A stretch of DNA of 64,000 bases from Glycine soja (lineage: Eukaryota > Streptophyta > Magnoliopsida > Fabales > Fabaceae). Location of the stretch: contig NC_041019.1 of the NCBI RefSeq assembly GCF_004193775.1, positions 49,389,928-49,453,927 of the forward strand. Reading direction: 5' to 3'. Below, one piece after another: positions 24,599-36,341 of the stretch (the first letter of the stretch is position 1; every line of letters begins with the position of its first letter). Below the pieces are notes generated by a model that had not been told where the DNA came from, made no database searches, and saw only the letters and a list, made by a program, of their open reading frames with translations. Made by a program: the position numbers and the translations under genes.

Positions 24599-25310
24599 TG
24601 TAACACTCCTTTTTTTCGTAAAATAAATTAAAAAGGATTTTATTTTAAAATAAAAATAGTTTTAGGAAAATAATGAGATTTTTGTAATTAAATAAATAAG
24701 AAGAAATAGTTTTATTAATTAAAATAATGATTTTAAGGTAAATAAAATAAATATATGTTCTTAGAAAATAAAAAGGATGTTTTATTTATTCATTTGATAT
24801 GGAGTAAAATAAAGTTCCTTTTTATAAAATAATAAAATAAAAAACTAGAGTAAATAACAGGCTAAGAATACCCAAGCTATAAATAGAGACATATTAGGTC
24901 AGTTTTTACATTTACGATACATCTCTACGCTCTCTCTTTCTTTTAAATTTGTTTTCCATACTTTTTCTCCCAAAACCCATTCTTTTTCCCGCACACATCC
25001 AAACGTGTCCTAGTAAAACTATAATCCCGGACTTGTTAACCGTTGAATCGTTGTGACATTTGAACACTGAGTTCGGAACTCATGTTTGCACATTCACACT
25101 GTTGGAATTTGCGAAATAATATCTGTAGAGGGAGAAATGCCCCTCGCACGCAGACAGTGAAATTAAGACTTCGATCTCTTCTCCTCTCTCCAAAGCTTGG
25201 AAATCCTAGCAGAACAACCAGAGGAAAAACTTGAGGAATCTTAGGGAACTGCTAGAAACAATGATATCGCTATCGGATTGCACACGCAAGCCCGCTTAGA
25301 GGTAAGGGAT
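24599..25310 (+). mobile_element. LTR-like segment, probable Ty3-gypsy
   Basis: The block begins TGTAACACTCC directly after a purine-rich 'agtgtggaggagg' stretch that could be a polypurine tract. It contains a TATA box in CTATAAATAG at about 24880 and a CT-rich leader after it. TGTAACAC starts are common in plant gypsy LTRs. The right end and any target duplication were not found, so the limits are approximate. Confidence 0.4.
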
Positions 25311-25932
25311 GAGTTTATCGCAATTGAGGTTAGAATGAATATGTGTAGAGGTCTTTAGAGGATCAAATTCAGGTTTATTTTTTGATGTTTAGTCTATTAT
25401 AATTCTTCCTTTATGATTATAATTATGAGATTGTTGTGTTTGGCAGACCAATTGATGCTCTAATGCGAATTGGTTGATAAAATTGAGTGATTTTGGTGTT
25501 TTTTTTTTTGCTTTTGAACCTACAATTTTGATTCCTTTGATTTTGATACAAAGCATTAGGATCTAGATCCTTGATCATTAAATAAATTGATAATGCCAAG
25601 AAGTAGACACAACAATAACATATGCAAAACAATCGAAATTATATTGATAATGTCAAGGAAAGACTCTACAACAATGGATGTCATATAGGCATATGAGTTA
25701 ATTGATTAGAATTGACTTTTGCATCATTATCTATTGCTTTTGCTTTTTTTTTTCTTGCTTTCTTCTCTAATGTTGTTTTGATCTCACATACAATTACACT
25801 TAAACTTGAAAGGGTGCTATATATACTGGTATATTTCAAGCTTCTGTATGTGACTTTTCAAGCAAAACAAACAACTTCCAATCTAATGGAAAAGATTCAG
25901 GAGTTAGGGCATAACTTTTGGACATCCTCTTC
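25311..25932. other. Intergenic region, no gene seen
   Basis: Only short AT-rich frames are present. This should be the left flank, or former promoter, of the glutathione transferase pseudogene. Confidence 0.5.
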
Positions 25933-28542
25933 CTCAAAGTTATTTTATATGCAGACCACATGTCCCAGCCATCCCATGCGATTGTCATATTTTGCAAGTA
26001 TTTATATTATCTTTGTTTTTCCTTTCTTATTTTATTTTTGGTGTCTCCTTTTGGAATTTGAATTTGGTCTATGTATAGAATGAATGGAATAGATTTTGAG
26101 GAGATCAAAGTCGATTTGTCCAAACGTCAACAATTATCTTCATTATCTACCGAATTCCGAGGTAATTCTAATTTTCTATTTTCAGGGAAAACGATACTAT
26201 GTCGCTCTTACCTTTAATTTTATTGGATTTTCCTTCAACGATTAACCCTTTAAGGAAAGTCCCTACTATTGTTGATGGAAGATTCAAGCTATTTGAGAGG
26301 TACTTAAACTTCAAATTTCATTCAATTCTGCTATGGATTTAACTTCATTCTTCATTCTTACTAACATGTGTGTTATTTTCTTGGATAAATAGCCACTTTT
26401 GTTTCTAAATGTGTAATTCGTTGACAAATGCGTCCCTGAAAGATAAAAATACAAAATTTAGTTTCCGAAAGTGTAAAAAGTGCGACAAATATATCTGACC
26501 ATTAACTTTCATCTGTCACCATTAATAAAATAGTCTACGTGTCACAGAGGGATGAATTTGTCACTGAAATGATTGCCCACGTGAATATCTCTAATTGTCA
26601 GCATAAAGGCATATTTGTCATATAATATTTTTTTTACTATTCATCTTTCCACTCCGCTGACAAATGTATCCCTGAAAGATGGAAATACAAAATTTAGTCC
26701 CCAAAAGTATAAAAAGTGTGATAGATATATCCAAATGTTAATAGTAAATTGTGACTAATTATTATAATTTGAAAAAATTTATAATGATTGCGACAAAAGT
26801 TTAGGAGAACTATATCTCCCTGGTAAGTGTCTATATCTCATTGGTAAATGTATGTTTCCATTATATAATTTTTAAACTATCAACACAAAAAAAAATTTTT
26901 TACTGTAAAATGATAAGAAAATCATTGTTTTTGTTTAATAAAACATTATTTATTTAATTATTTTTTATAAATTTTTCATAATAAAATATGAATGTCTATT
27001 AGTATATGCAATGACATCAAATTACAAATTATAATAAAAGTTTGTTGATTTTTAAATTAATTTTTTTAAAATCATACACAATTATTTTTTATTGATTGAT
27101 CATTTAAAAAATCATAACCTTAAAAAAATCATTCCAAAGGAGGTGAGTGTTTTTTACAAATTAAAAGTGTCTTTACAATTGTAATTTTCTCTAAAAATTA
27201 TTCATGGATCTAATTTAATTATAATGATTTACAATAAGCATTTTTTTTACTTGAACTTTTCTTCAAGCATGAGAGTACAAAAAAATTATTTATGAGTTTA
27301 TAAAATAAGTATTTTTTTTTCTTTTAGACTCAATTTAATTTACTAGTTTTTATCATTAATTTAAAGTTAATAAAATAAATACCAAAATAATTATTTATTA
27401 TATTTTTCTTATTTAATTTTTTTTACTTTTACCTCTTTAACCGTAATTATATGATCTGAATTTCAGTTAATAAGCAAATCAAAATTTTAAATGTACACTG
27501 ACTTTTGTTTGTTATTTGAGATAAGTTAAGTTAAAAAAAATATCAAATTACTAATTCGATCATTTTCTCGCAATCATTATAAAACTTTCAAGATTATAAT
27601 AATTAGTCATAATCTACTATTAACACCCAAATATATTTATCATACTTTTTACACTTTCGGGGACTAAATTTTATATTTTCATCTTTCAGGGATGCATTTA
27701 TAAGCGGAGTGAGAAGACGAAAAGTAAAAAAATACTATATGACAAATATGTCCCTATGTTGGCAATTAAAGATGGTCACGCTGGTAATCATTTCAGTGAC
27801 ACATTCGTCCCTCCTTGTCACGTAAGTTATTTTATTAACGGTGATAAACGAAAGTTAACGGCCAGATATATTTGTCACACTTTTTATACTTTCAGGGACT
27901 AAATTTTATATTTTTATCTTTTAGGGATGCATTTATCAGCAAATTAAACATTTAAGGACAAAAGTGATTATTTACCCTATTTTCTTTTTTGCACTTGTAG
28001 TCATGCTATTCTTGTATATCTTGCTTTTGCATTTCTAGGAGTTGCAGACCATTGGTTAGTTAATATTCTACCTTTTTACAGATTTAATTGCAATCTTTTT
28101 TTTGAAATCAAGATACGTGAATGTACAGAAAAGGTGTTGGGTTGTGCATGTCTCATTGTTTTTTAACCAAGCAACCTTAGTATGTGATGTTTGTTGGCTA
28201 CCAATGTTATTTTGATAGTTTATATGTGAAATTGTGAATCATACCATGAAATTCGTCTTAATTTAGTGGCAATTAAAATGATCAAACATAGATAAGTAAT
28301 ATTTTTGTTCCTAAGCATACAGGACAAGTTTGCACTCTGCTGTGGGTTTCTTTCTATTGTGTCTATATTGATCCCTTATTTAGTGCTAACATACATCTTT
28401 GTTGCTTGCCTTTTACTACCACTTTTGTTTTATTCATTCCATTAGGTATCCTGCTGATCTTTCAAGGAGAGCAAGAAGTCACCCAATGTTAGTTTGGCAT
28501 CACCAGAATTTGCATAGTGGAGTAGTTGCATCACAGCTCTAA
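25933..28542 (+). pseudogene. Theta-class glutathione S-transferase pseudogene (5' half)
   Basis: Five exons spell the N-terminal thioredoxin-like domain and linker of plant GSTT: 25933-25997 (KVILYADHMSQPSHAIVIFC), 26079-26161 (NGIDFEEIKVDLSKRQQL), 26239-26299 (INPLRKVPTIVDGRFKLFE), 28001-28054 (SHAILVYLAFAFLGVADHW) and 28446-28542 (YPADLSRRARSHPMLVWHH). Reading phase is kept across all four introns. Damage includes no start codon before exon 1, an acceptor AG changed to AA before 26239, extra codons in exon 2, and a TAA stop at 28540-28542 shortly after the linker. Most of the C-terminal domain is missing. Intron 3 is 1.7 kb only because of a MULE insertion. The copy cannot make a full enzyme. 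Confidence 0.85.
26383..27977. mobile_element. Non-autonomous MULE with long terminal inverted repeats
   Basis: The ends are GGATAAATAGCCACTTTTG on the left and, reverse-complemented, GGGTAAATAATCACTTTTG on the right. Complementarity continues inward for roughly 390 bp per arm. TATTTTCTT is duplicated exactly at 26374-26382 and 27978-27986, the 9-bp target duplication typical of Mutator-like elements. Each arm contains an internal repeat of a 'ccctgaaagat...aaatttagt...aaaaagtg' unit. The centre is AT-rich and has no transposase. It sits in intron 3 of the GSTT pseudogene. Confidence 0.9.
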
Positions 28543-29300
28543 AAGAACCCTTTGGTAATTGCATTGTTGCCTTCAAAGTGAAACTACTATGAAATATGCT
28601 AAAGACTTTAAAAAAGAGATTTGAAGTTCACCAAAAACTAAGACAATTTTGAAGAAGAATTGGTCTTTGAAAGTTGTGTTCATTATAATGGCATCAAGAA
28701 TTTGGTGTTGTGTTGCAAAATGTAATGGAGGGAGTTCTCTATAAGATCCTATCATATAGTTGAATGTTGGTAGAGAAAGTTGCGCCATTTATGAAAAATT
28801 TATGTTATTTCAGAAAATTGGGTGTGCAGACTTTTTGCATGACAACTTTTCCTTTTGCCACCAATAGTTTTAATTGATTTAACTTCCGTGAAACGTCTAT
28901 GCTCCTGTGTGTGTTTTACTTCTTTTGCATAGCTAAAGTAGGTTCAAACTTTTGCTTAACATTTCTCAAACTTCTTTTAACTATTTCTCATTTTTGTTGG
29001 TTCTTTAATTTCTCTCCAATCCAAGTTTCACACTGTTTATTAGTTGTTCTCCTCACTTAGTGCTTCAGAGAATCAATGTGAGAGGACTCAACATTGCTAA
29101 TGTCAAGAGTCACTTACAGTAGGACAAAATTGGAGGTGGATAAGTTTCTCAATAGTTAAAAAAAGTAATACAATCTTGACCATTAATACACATGTCTCTG
29201 CAATAAATTTAAATTTAAAATAGTTTTAAACAACATTTTGAAATAAATATAAGTTTATTAAATTATATTAGGTATTATATTTTTGTACAAATATAAAATC
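28543..29300. other. Non-coding stretch before a Helitron-like end
   Basis: No gene is seen. It may be the 3' part of the transposon ending at 29333. Confidence 0.45.
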
Positions 29301-29333
29301 CCGTGCATGGCACGGGTTACATAACATACTAGT
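29301..29333 (+). mobile_element. Helitron-type 3' terminus
   Basis: A perfect 7-bp-stem hairpin, CCCGTGCATGGCACGGG, is followed 12 bases later by CTAG and then T. This matches the Helitron 3' end (hairpin, short spacer, CTRR, insertion before T). The matching 5' TC end was not located, so how much upstream sequence, including the GSTT copy, belongs to it is unknown. Confidence 0.65.
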
Positions 29334-30584
29334 TAGGAAGAATGGAGGAAAAACCAAGTTTAGGTAAGTAATTTGTCACTTGGTTGGGTTTCATTCTGAT
29401 GTACCAGATTAGGGATGGAAAAAATATTTATTTTTTTGTATAACCTTAAATGAAATTTGTAACAAAAAGAATATGGATAATCAAATGGATACTCATTATA
29501 GTGAAATTATTTAAACGCTCCTGTTTAAATATATGAGATTGAAGTATGTTAGTTATTGATTTTTTTTTGGACTTATGAAATTAAAGTGTTATACCTTATT
29601 AACTTTTGTTTGGTCTTATTGGATTGAATTACTTTATTTTATTGGGTTTTATTTAGACTTATGAGATTGAAATATTTTAATACTTAAATTTCAAAGTTTT
29701 GTGTGTTTATTGGCATTGCTCTAATGTAACTATTGGAAAAATTCATCTGCTCACAATGAAAGACAATTGTTATTTACACCTCCAACATCACTAATGTAAA
29801 GATACTTTTCAGAAGTATTAAAAATTTAACATTATGGAAGAATCTATGGAAGCCAGGCTTTAGGGAAAATTAGGGCACTAAATTGTCTTTAAGGGACAAC
29901 CTTTGCATGATTTAGGATAGTCTATGATGGTGATGGTGACATCATAGTCACAAAGAACCAAGGCATTAGGTTGTGTTTTTCATTGTCGTGAAAATTTTAC
30001 TTTTTAACTGAAAGAGTTATTTCATCAGTAAATGAGACATGATTTTGATAATTATTTTATTTAAAAGATTTGTCATCAATATGATTGAAATGTCAATACA
30101 TCCATGAGATTCATATTCCTACTACTACTTTTAGAATCTCATAATTCATTTTTTTCTAGGGTTCTCTTAAAGAAATCAAGAAAGTGAGTATATCAATTAT
30201 AACAAATACAAAGCAATTTAAAGACAATTGGTACCCCTTTCTTCATAAGGATTTAGGGTTTAGTTTTTTTTTCTTGAGAATTGACTTCTCGAAAGTACTT
30301 TCTGGGATGTAAAATTTTTAACACATTAACTTCTAGAAAATACTTTCCAAAATGTTAAATATTTTACACTTCCAAAAAATAATTTTAATATTTTGAAAGT
30401 TTTTTAAATAGATATTTTTTTAAAAAATAAATAAATAAGAGGTATACTAATAAAGTTGGAAGGTGTAAATAACACTTGTCCAATATGTCCAAGGAACTTA
30501 GATGGAATTATGGAACCTACTAGGTTTTTTTATAATAAAAAAATTATAAAGCTAAAAAATTGTAATACAAAATTTTAATACTAA
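29334..30584. other. Intergenic region between two Helitron signatures
   Basis: No gene is seen. The first ~40 bp (agaatggaggaaaaaccaag...) resemble sequence at about 19798-19838, with no further similarity beyond that. Confidence 0.45.
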
Positions 30585-30690
30585 TCTATATACAATGTAT
30601 AAAAGAGAACCCTCTGGAAATTCCTAAAATACCCCTACCTAAGATTGTGATAGTTGTCCATTTCCTTGGTTTTTTTGGTCTTTTAGGCTT

Positions 30691-30810
30691 TTCATTTCCC
30701 ACTCCATTGGTTGCTCCACGTATTGTTCCAAGTGTCCTCTTTTCTAACCTTTTCATTTTCCACTCCCTTGGTTGCTCCACGTATTGTTGCATGTGTCTCC
30801 TTTTCCAATC
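30691..30810. repeat. Tandem duplication of about 61 bp
   Basis: Two adjacent units share 'ttggttgctccacgtattgtt' and flanking 'tttcattt..cactcc' sequence. They lie near the 5' end of the Helitron, upstream of a CT-rich leader-like stretch. Confidence 0.75.
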
Positions 30811-31245
30811 TTCATCCCAAGTCTTTTCAGTTTTCTTTTTATTTTCCCATTTCTCTTTCTCCCGTGGCAAAAGTCTCCTTTCTCTTTCTCTCTCACTCAC
30901 TTTCTTTCTCTGTACAACTTGGAAGCTTTCTCTCTCTCAAAACAAAGCTCCTCGAGAGGGGTTTTGACGAAAATGCAGTTGAGGTTTCAGCTTCAGGGGA
31001 GAAGCTCTGTAACGAAGGGAAAACAAGGGAGGGTTAAGGAGGCAGAGGGTGTTTTGAATGGAGCAGTTTATTCTCACTGCCATGGCTTCTTCTCAGTTCA
31101 GAAGATTCTCAGGTTTCACTGTTTTGTAGTTTTCTTCACGAGTGTCCTTTTGTCGTGGTCATCCTTTCCAATGGATAGCATTAACATCTCAGTGTTATAT
31201 TAACCCCTAAATACTGAACTATCCCCTCTCGGGCCCCTGAGTAAA

Positions 31246-31585
31246 ATTTTTACGTCAATGCCCCTCCTCACATGGGAAATGCTTACACCACCATCGCCGC
31301 CGATGCCATTGCTCGCTTCCAGGTTAACTTATCTATCTCTACCCACATTGATTTTAGTTTAAATTATGTAACTTTGGTCCAATTCCATAAATGTTAGTGT
31401 TTTAACTGTTTATTTTCTCCTATTAGTACATAATAATATAAGGTTTGCATAGTTGAATTTGACAGCGGCTATTGGGGAAAAAAGTTATATTTATTACTGG
31501 CACGGATGAACACGGGGAGAAAATTGCAACTGCTGCCATGGCTCAGGGTTCCACCCCTCCTGACCATTGCAATCTCATATCTTAG
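31246..31585 (+). pseudogene. Methionyl-tRNA synthetase exon fragment pair
   Basis: Exon one (to 31322) reads NFYVNAPPHMGNAYTTIAAD then AIARFQ and contains the class I synthetase signature PPHMGNA (HIGH-type). A GT-AG intron follows. Exon two (31466-about 31583) reads RLLGKKVIFITGTDEHGEKI then ATAAMAQGS and PPDHCNLIS before a TAG stop. This is the start of the catalytic domain of an organellar or bacterial-type MetRS. The KMSKS loop and anticodon domain are absent, so the fragment has no enzymatic potential. It is carried inside the Helitron. Confidence 0.85.
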
Positions 31586-31755
31586 TTTTGGGTTCATGGA
31601 TTGCTTTTCTCTTCTACACAATTCCAAGCATCTATTCTTGGTATTTGATATATTTCATTCCTTTCTCTCTCATATATTTTTTCCTTCTTTTAATTTACTA
31701 TTTTTCGGTTTATAAACGGTCACCCATGATGCGAATTGGATTTTGTGTTGTGCAG

Positions 31756-31853
31756 GTTTGAACAAGTTTTGGGCTTTTGGTGGTAATGTGGTGGCTATGG
31801 ATAAGGACTCGTGTGGAGTGGGGTTCATGGCGGAACTGTCCGGCATGGAGTAA
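31756..31853 (+). pseudogene. Glutamate synthase N-terminal fragment
   Basis: After an acceptor (TGTGCAG) the frame reads through VVAMDKDSCGVGFMAELSG to a stop at 31851-31853. MDKDSCGVGF is the mature N-terminus of plant glutamate synthase, where the Cys is the catalytic nucleophile of the glutamine amidotransferase domain. Only this short piece is present. Plant NADH-GOGAT is the closer resemblance, but ferredoxin GOGAT shares much of the motif. Confidence 0.65.
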
Positions 31854-32072
31854 GACAAAACAAAAAGGTCCTTCATTTCACACTTTCGTGCACTTTCTCC
31901 CCCCTATTTTGTTACCCTCTTGAGTTGCTTCCTCATTCACTGAACTTTTTGTGAATATTTTTGCCTTTTGTCGTATTATGTTTGCCAAGTTTTTGTTTTT
32001 GTTTTGTTTTAACGTGTTTGTGAGTTTTCTAACATTTTCCCCTTCCTTAATGGTGTTTTATTTTGTCTGCAG

Positions 32073-32383
32073 AACAAGATGCACGGTATCACGCACATGG
32101 ATGCTGCCCTGGACGCAATGCGTCCACTTGGATTTAGGACACAACTGATTCTACGAACGGTTAATGAGCTTCTCGATGTTGGTTTTCTCTTCTCCGAATA
32201 GTTAAAGCAAAACAAGTGCTAAATATTTTGTTTTCATAATTTTGGTTTACTTTTTAACATGTGGTGTAGGGGCTTCTTCAGGTGTATGGTGGAAATCAAG
32301 GATGGTGCTTTATTGAAGAGGCCTATTACAAGCTCCTAATGGAGGCCCTACTTAGCAAACAACAAGGTTCTGCAGAATATAAG
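32073..32383 (+). pseudogene. WIYLD-domain fragment (SUVR-type)
   Basis: Two exons are readable. The first starts at 32073 after TTTGTCTGCAG and reads MDAALDAMRPLGFRTQLI then LRTVNELLDV. The second (32282-32383) reads VYGGNQGWCFIEEAYYKLLM then EALLSKQQG and ends at an AAG|GTAGAA donor. The 'MDAALDAM...YGGNQGW.FIEE..YKLL' pattern is the plant WIYLD domain, described as ubiquitin-binding in SUVR histone methyltransferase relatives. No SET domain is present. It is a captured segment of a larger gene or of a small WIYLD-only protein. Confidence 0.75.
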
Positions 32384-32721
32384 GTAGAAAATATTTAGAA
32401 ACTATGAAATGAATGTTGTGCAATATTTCCACTTGAATGAATATGGTGAAAGATTTTCTCTTGGACAACATATATAAAACACAAATTCAGTTTAGAATGG
32501 CACTTCGGAGGCTTAACAACAGCTATGCTCTCGACTTTGCAGTTGATAGATACACATGCAACATTTGTTAATGCAAATACCATTCAACTACCTGTGTATA
32601 TGATCATACTTGATAGAAATTATTTCTTTTGGATAGGCAATAATGGTTGTTATGACTGCCATTAAGAGTATATTGTTGTCACTGCTATTTTTTGTTTGTT
32701 TGTTATTTTTATGCAATTCAG

Positions 32722-33364
32722 GTGGGAATGGAACTTACCAAATAGTTTGGTAATCTTGGAACTGGGCGTGGCACATCCGTGCTTGAAATGGTTGCTGCCT
32801 TTGAAAAAGCTTCCGGCAAGGTCATATCATATTATTTTTCATCTTCCTCTCCTCGCTCACATGAATCATCCACTCAACCTGATTTCTTAATTTTCCAGAA
32901 AATTCCATTAAAAATGTGTCCCAGAAGACCCGGGGATGCTACTGCTGTATATGCATCTACGGACAAGGCTGAGAAAGAACTTGGTTGGAAGTACGTACCC
33001 ACCATCGCTTTCTTTATTTTTACTTGCTCCTCTCAATTTCATGATCATTATCATTTTTTATCTCTAGTGATATTATAAACCTACTTACTAACTCATGCAC
33101 AACAAAATTAAAGATTAGCTTTATAATTGTATGGTTTACTCTGCATAATTATGAGAAGCCAACTTATGAATTGGTAATTAAAAGGATGAGGTCTATAGAA
33201 CAAACGACCAACCTACTATGCTGCATTGTTGATAGACAGTTTAGAGTTATTATTATTATCGTCTTTTTTAATGGTGCAGGGCAAAATACGGTATAGAGGA
33301 AATGTGCAGGGATTTGTGGAATTGGACAAGCAAAAATCCATGGGGATACCAAGGGAAGCATTAA
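32722..33364 (+). pseudogene. UDP-glucose 4-epimerase C-terminal exons
   Basis: Three exons with good splice sites encode the C-terminus of plant UGE. About 32722-32819 reads [20 protein letters not shown] then SGK. 32899-32990 reads [20 protein letters not shown] then [10 protein letters not shown]. 33280-33364 reads [20 protein letters not shown] then WGYQGKH and the natural stop. The codon split at the last junction is conserved. The NAD-binding Rossmann half and the catalytic Tyr-x-x-x-Lys are absent, and the first exon is preceded by an in-frame TAG (VGMELTK*). It is a recent-looking capture. Confidence 0.9.
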
Positions 33365-33747
33365 ATTAAATTTGGTGCTCGATCGGTTGTACTTGGAGGA
33401 GGTCTTCCTCCACCATATCATATCATCTCCACTCCAGATATAATATGTTGATGTTTCTTTTGTTGATACAATTGATTGATTGATTGATTCTTTACACTAC
33501 GTATATTGTTGGCCAAAATAATTGTCTGATTATGAATTTTCATATTGTAGAAAGGACCGCTTTGATGAGTCATATATGAGAATTAATTTAAATGATTTCC
33601 CACGAAACAACGACCAATTTCTCTTCATAATTATTTGTTGGCTGCAGAGACACTTCAGTTCTTTCAAATTTCTTAGAGATTGCTGGCTATGCTCTGTGGC
33701 ACATGCCGAGATCAATCCATCGATACTAACCATGTGTTTGTTTGCCT

Positions 33748-34120
33748 CTATGTCCAAATGAAATGCTTCAATGCTGATATTCCATACCCTAATCCCCACC
33801 CAAACCTCTCTTGAATGTACACAACAAACAATGTAGCGGCTGAAGTGCCAAATGCAGTGTTAAACGACCACCAGTTGAAGTATGAAACTTTTAGCACTTT
33901 TTCTTTGGGTCTAAAGTCATCGAATTGGTCAGCACCAAAAGTTGACATGTTGGGCTTCAGCACGCCACTGCCTATGTCTATGGTGTATATTGATAAATAG
34001 TATAATTAATGTTAATAGTACGGTTGATGCTTCTTTACAAATTCCATCTGTACAGGTTGGTCTGAAGCACTTCAGTGATGTAGTAAGAACCAGGAGCCCC
34101 ATTTCCTGTGTAAATCAATG
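33748..34120 (-). pseudogene. NPF/POT (NRT1/PTR) transporter fragment
   Basis: On the minus strand the frame reads IDIGSGVLKPNMSTFGADQF then DDFRPKEK, then FNWWSFNTAFGTSAATLFVV and YIQERFGWGLGYGISA. 'GSGVLKPN.STFGADQFDDF' and 'FNWW' are signatures of the plant nitrate/peptide proton-coupled transporter family around transmembrane helices 4-5. A possible upstream exon (NGAPGSYYITEVLQTNLYRW, about 34040-34110) is not recognised. It runs opposite to the UGE piece just to its left. Transport activity is impossible from this segment. Confidence 0.75.
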
Positions 34121-36070
34121 TCATTATTGTATTCAAATTTATAATGCGTTCACGTTAAAGGTTTTATTTCAAGAAATGAAGAAAGAATAAGAACCATAGT
34201 TGATGTCAAATAGCCTCCAAAAATTAACAAAGAAAAACAATTTTTTTTTTTTTGCTTATGAGAGAAAAACAAAGTTTAAGGTTGATACCTTTTATACTGT
34301 CAATTAAAAATCATTCTAGATATAATTTTAAAAGAAAAATGCACTTTTAAATTCTATACTTTCGATTAAGCGTGATCCTTTATGTTAATGAATTTGGTTG
34401 TCAAATATTAAAATAATATGTAGTTAGTTTCTAACTAATTATTTATGAAAATAAAAAATATCCAAAATAAAGAATAAATCTACATATTTTTTAAAATTTG
34501 ACTAAATTCATCTATACTTTTTTATTCATTTTAAAGATATATAGGTTCAAATTGAATATAATTGAATATACAAAGAATTAATGTATATTTTAGCCTCTTA
34601 TATAACTAAAGTTGAAGAAGGAATACCAAAAATGAAAGTTAAAAATTAATTTAACTGCAAAAAAAAAGTTTTCTCAATAGTGTAAGTATGCTATTGCTGG
34701 AAAAAAAATAGTGCAAGTACTATTATTTTCTTGAAATAATTACCTGAGAAATCTCATGCCTTGCATGGTAATGAACTATGCTACTTTTTAATTTATTTAT
34801 TATAATTATAATTGAAAGAAGTAGATCGTTCTTATAAGAAATGTCAGTTTTTTTGTTCTCTTAATTTAGTCGGTAGCTTCAATTTGGCTATGTTATTTTT
34901 AAAAAGTTTAATTAGTTCTCTTACTTTTTAAAATAGGTTTAGTTTGATCCCTTCAATTTAAAATGCTCATTTTGATTATATTTTTTGAAATGAAATAGCT
35001 TCTACTTAGTTAGATATAGAAAGTGTTTTTTTCTTTTTCTTTTTTTTATTCAGCCGCTTAGACATGTGCTTCTTCAATCTTAAAGTCTCAGTTTTTTTTG
35101 GTTATTTTTCTTCTTCTCTTTTTAGTCGGTACGGACTGTTGTGATATAACCTAATAAAAATGATAATATTTCCCTGAGAACATATAAGTTACTAAAGGTA
35201 AAATTTGTAAAAAGAAAGTTCTAAACTTTTAAAATTAGAATAATTCCAAAATGATTAATATTTTCAAACCAATGAAGAAAAATAAAAGTTAGTTTTCAAG
35301 TTTATGATTGGGTGAATGAAGTTGTAATTTTGAGTAGGAAACTATAGAATTTAGAAGCATTATGTTGGTTGTTTTGTTATGCGGAGAACCACTGAGGGAC
35401 AGAACAATGTGGTAATTACTTATAGGATGTGGGCCAGGCTTCTATCTTCAACAAATCTGTCCAGCTTTACGATTGTTAAGACTGTCTCTGAAGACAAAAG
35501 GCAAGAAGAAGCAAACGGTCATGTCCCTGAGTAAGGGCATTGTTGAAATAACCATTTGGCTCAGAAAGAAGTCAGCAACATTTTTCATCCTGCTATATAT
35601 GTACATGTTTATTGTATTCATTTTATCTTATATCTATTAGAAGCTTTGTTTGTCCTAGCAATCTGGCTTTGACCTTTGTCACAATTTACCTATATGACAA
35701 AGTTTTTGTGTAGCAATACATTAAAACATGTAGACTTACCATATATTGTTTACAACTATATATGTTGATTGTTAACACTTTTCCACTTCGTGTATGTTAA
35801 TTCTGCAAAAGTATTAGTTATATTATGTTGTTATCTTACTCACATTTAATTTTGATTGCTTATAAATTTGCTTTAATCAACGTTCTACACATGAAATTTT
35901 AGTTATGTGCCAACCTTTTTTGTTTTGTTATTAGACGTTGAACAAATTTTCTACTTAGTATCTTATATATGGATTTTTTAAAGAAGGTCTAGATGACATA
36001 AGAAAGGTTTATGCAACTTTTTACTTACTTTCTTAGTGACAACATTTGGAAAGCTCACATGGCATTGCCA

Positions 36071-36095
36071 TTATTATTATTATTATTATTATTAT
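36071..36095. repeat. (ATT)n microsatellite
   Basis: About eight units of a TTA/ATT trinucleotide. Confidence 0.9.
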
Positions 36096-36233
36096 ATGAT
36101 GTACGTGCTTCTTTTTCTTTCACTGCAGCTTGGTATCTAATTTTCAAAAAAATAAAAAATCAACCTTCCATAAATAATAGCAGCGTCTTAAGTACATTAT
36201 CTTAAGTACGTTCCTTGCTCATAGTGCAGTATA

Positions 36234-36341
36234 AAAGTATAACCTCTTGATTTTTTTTTAAAGGAAAAGTATAACCTCTTGAGTTTTTTTAAAAGGAAAA
36301 ATATAACCTCTTGATTATTTTTTAAAGGAAAAGTATAACCT
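36234..36341. repeat. Tandem repeat, about 34 bp x 3
   Basis: The unit 'agtataacctcttgatttttttt..aaaggaaa' occurs three times with small indels, and a fourth copy begins. Confidence 0.8.

Noticed and set aside
19798..29376. About 40-bp similarity between 19798 and 29336 as target duplication of a ~9.5-kb insertion
   Set aside because: Similarity is imperfect and far too long for a target duplication; more likely copies of a minor repeat.
30586..30900. 104-residue minus-strand frame, Arg/Glu/Lys-rich
   Set aside because: Translation of the reverse of a CT-rich leader and tandem repeat; no motif.
35380..35570. Higher-complexity segment as a structural RNA or coding exon
   Set aside because: No frame, cloverleaf or known RNA motif could be recognised.
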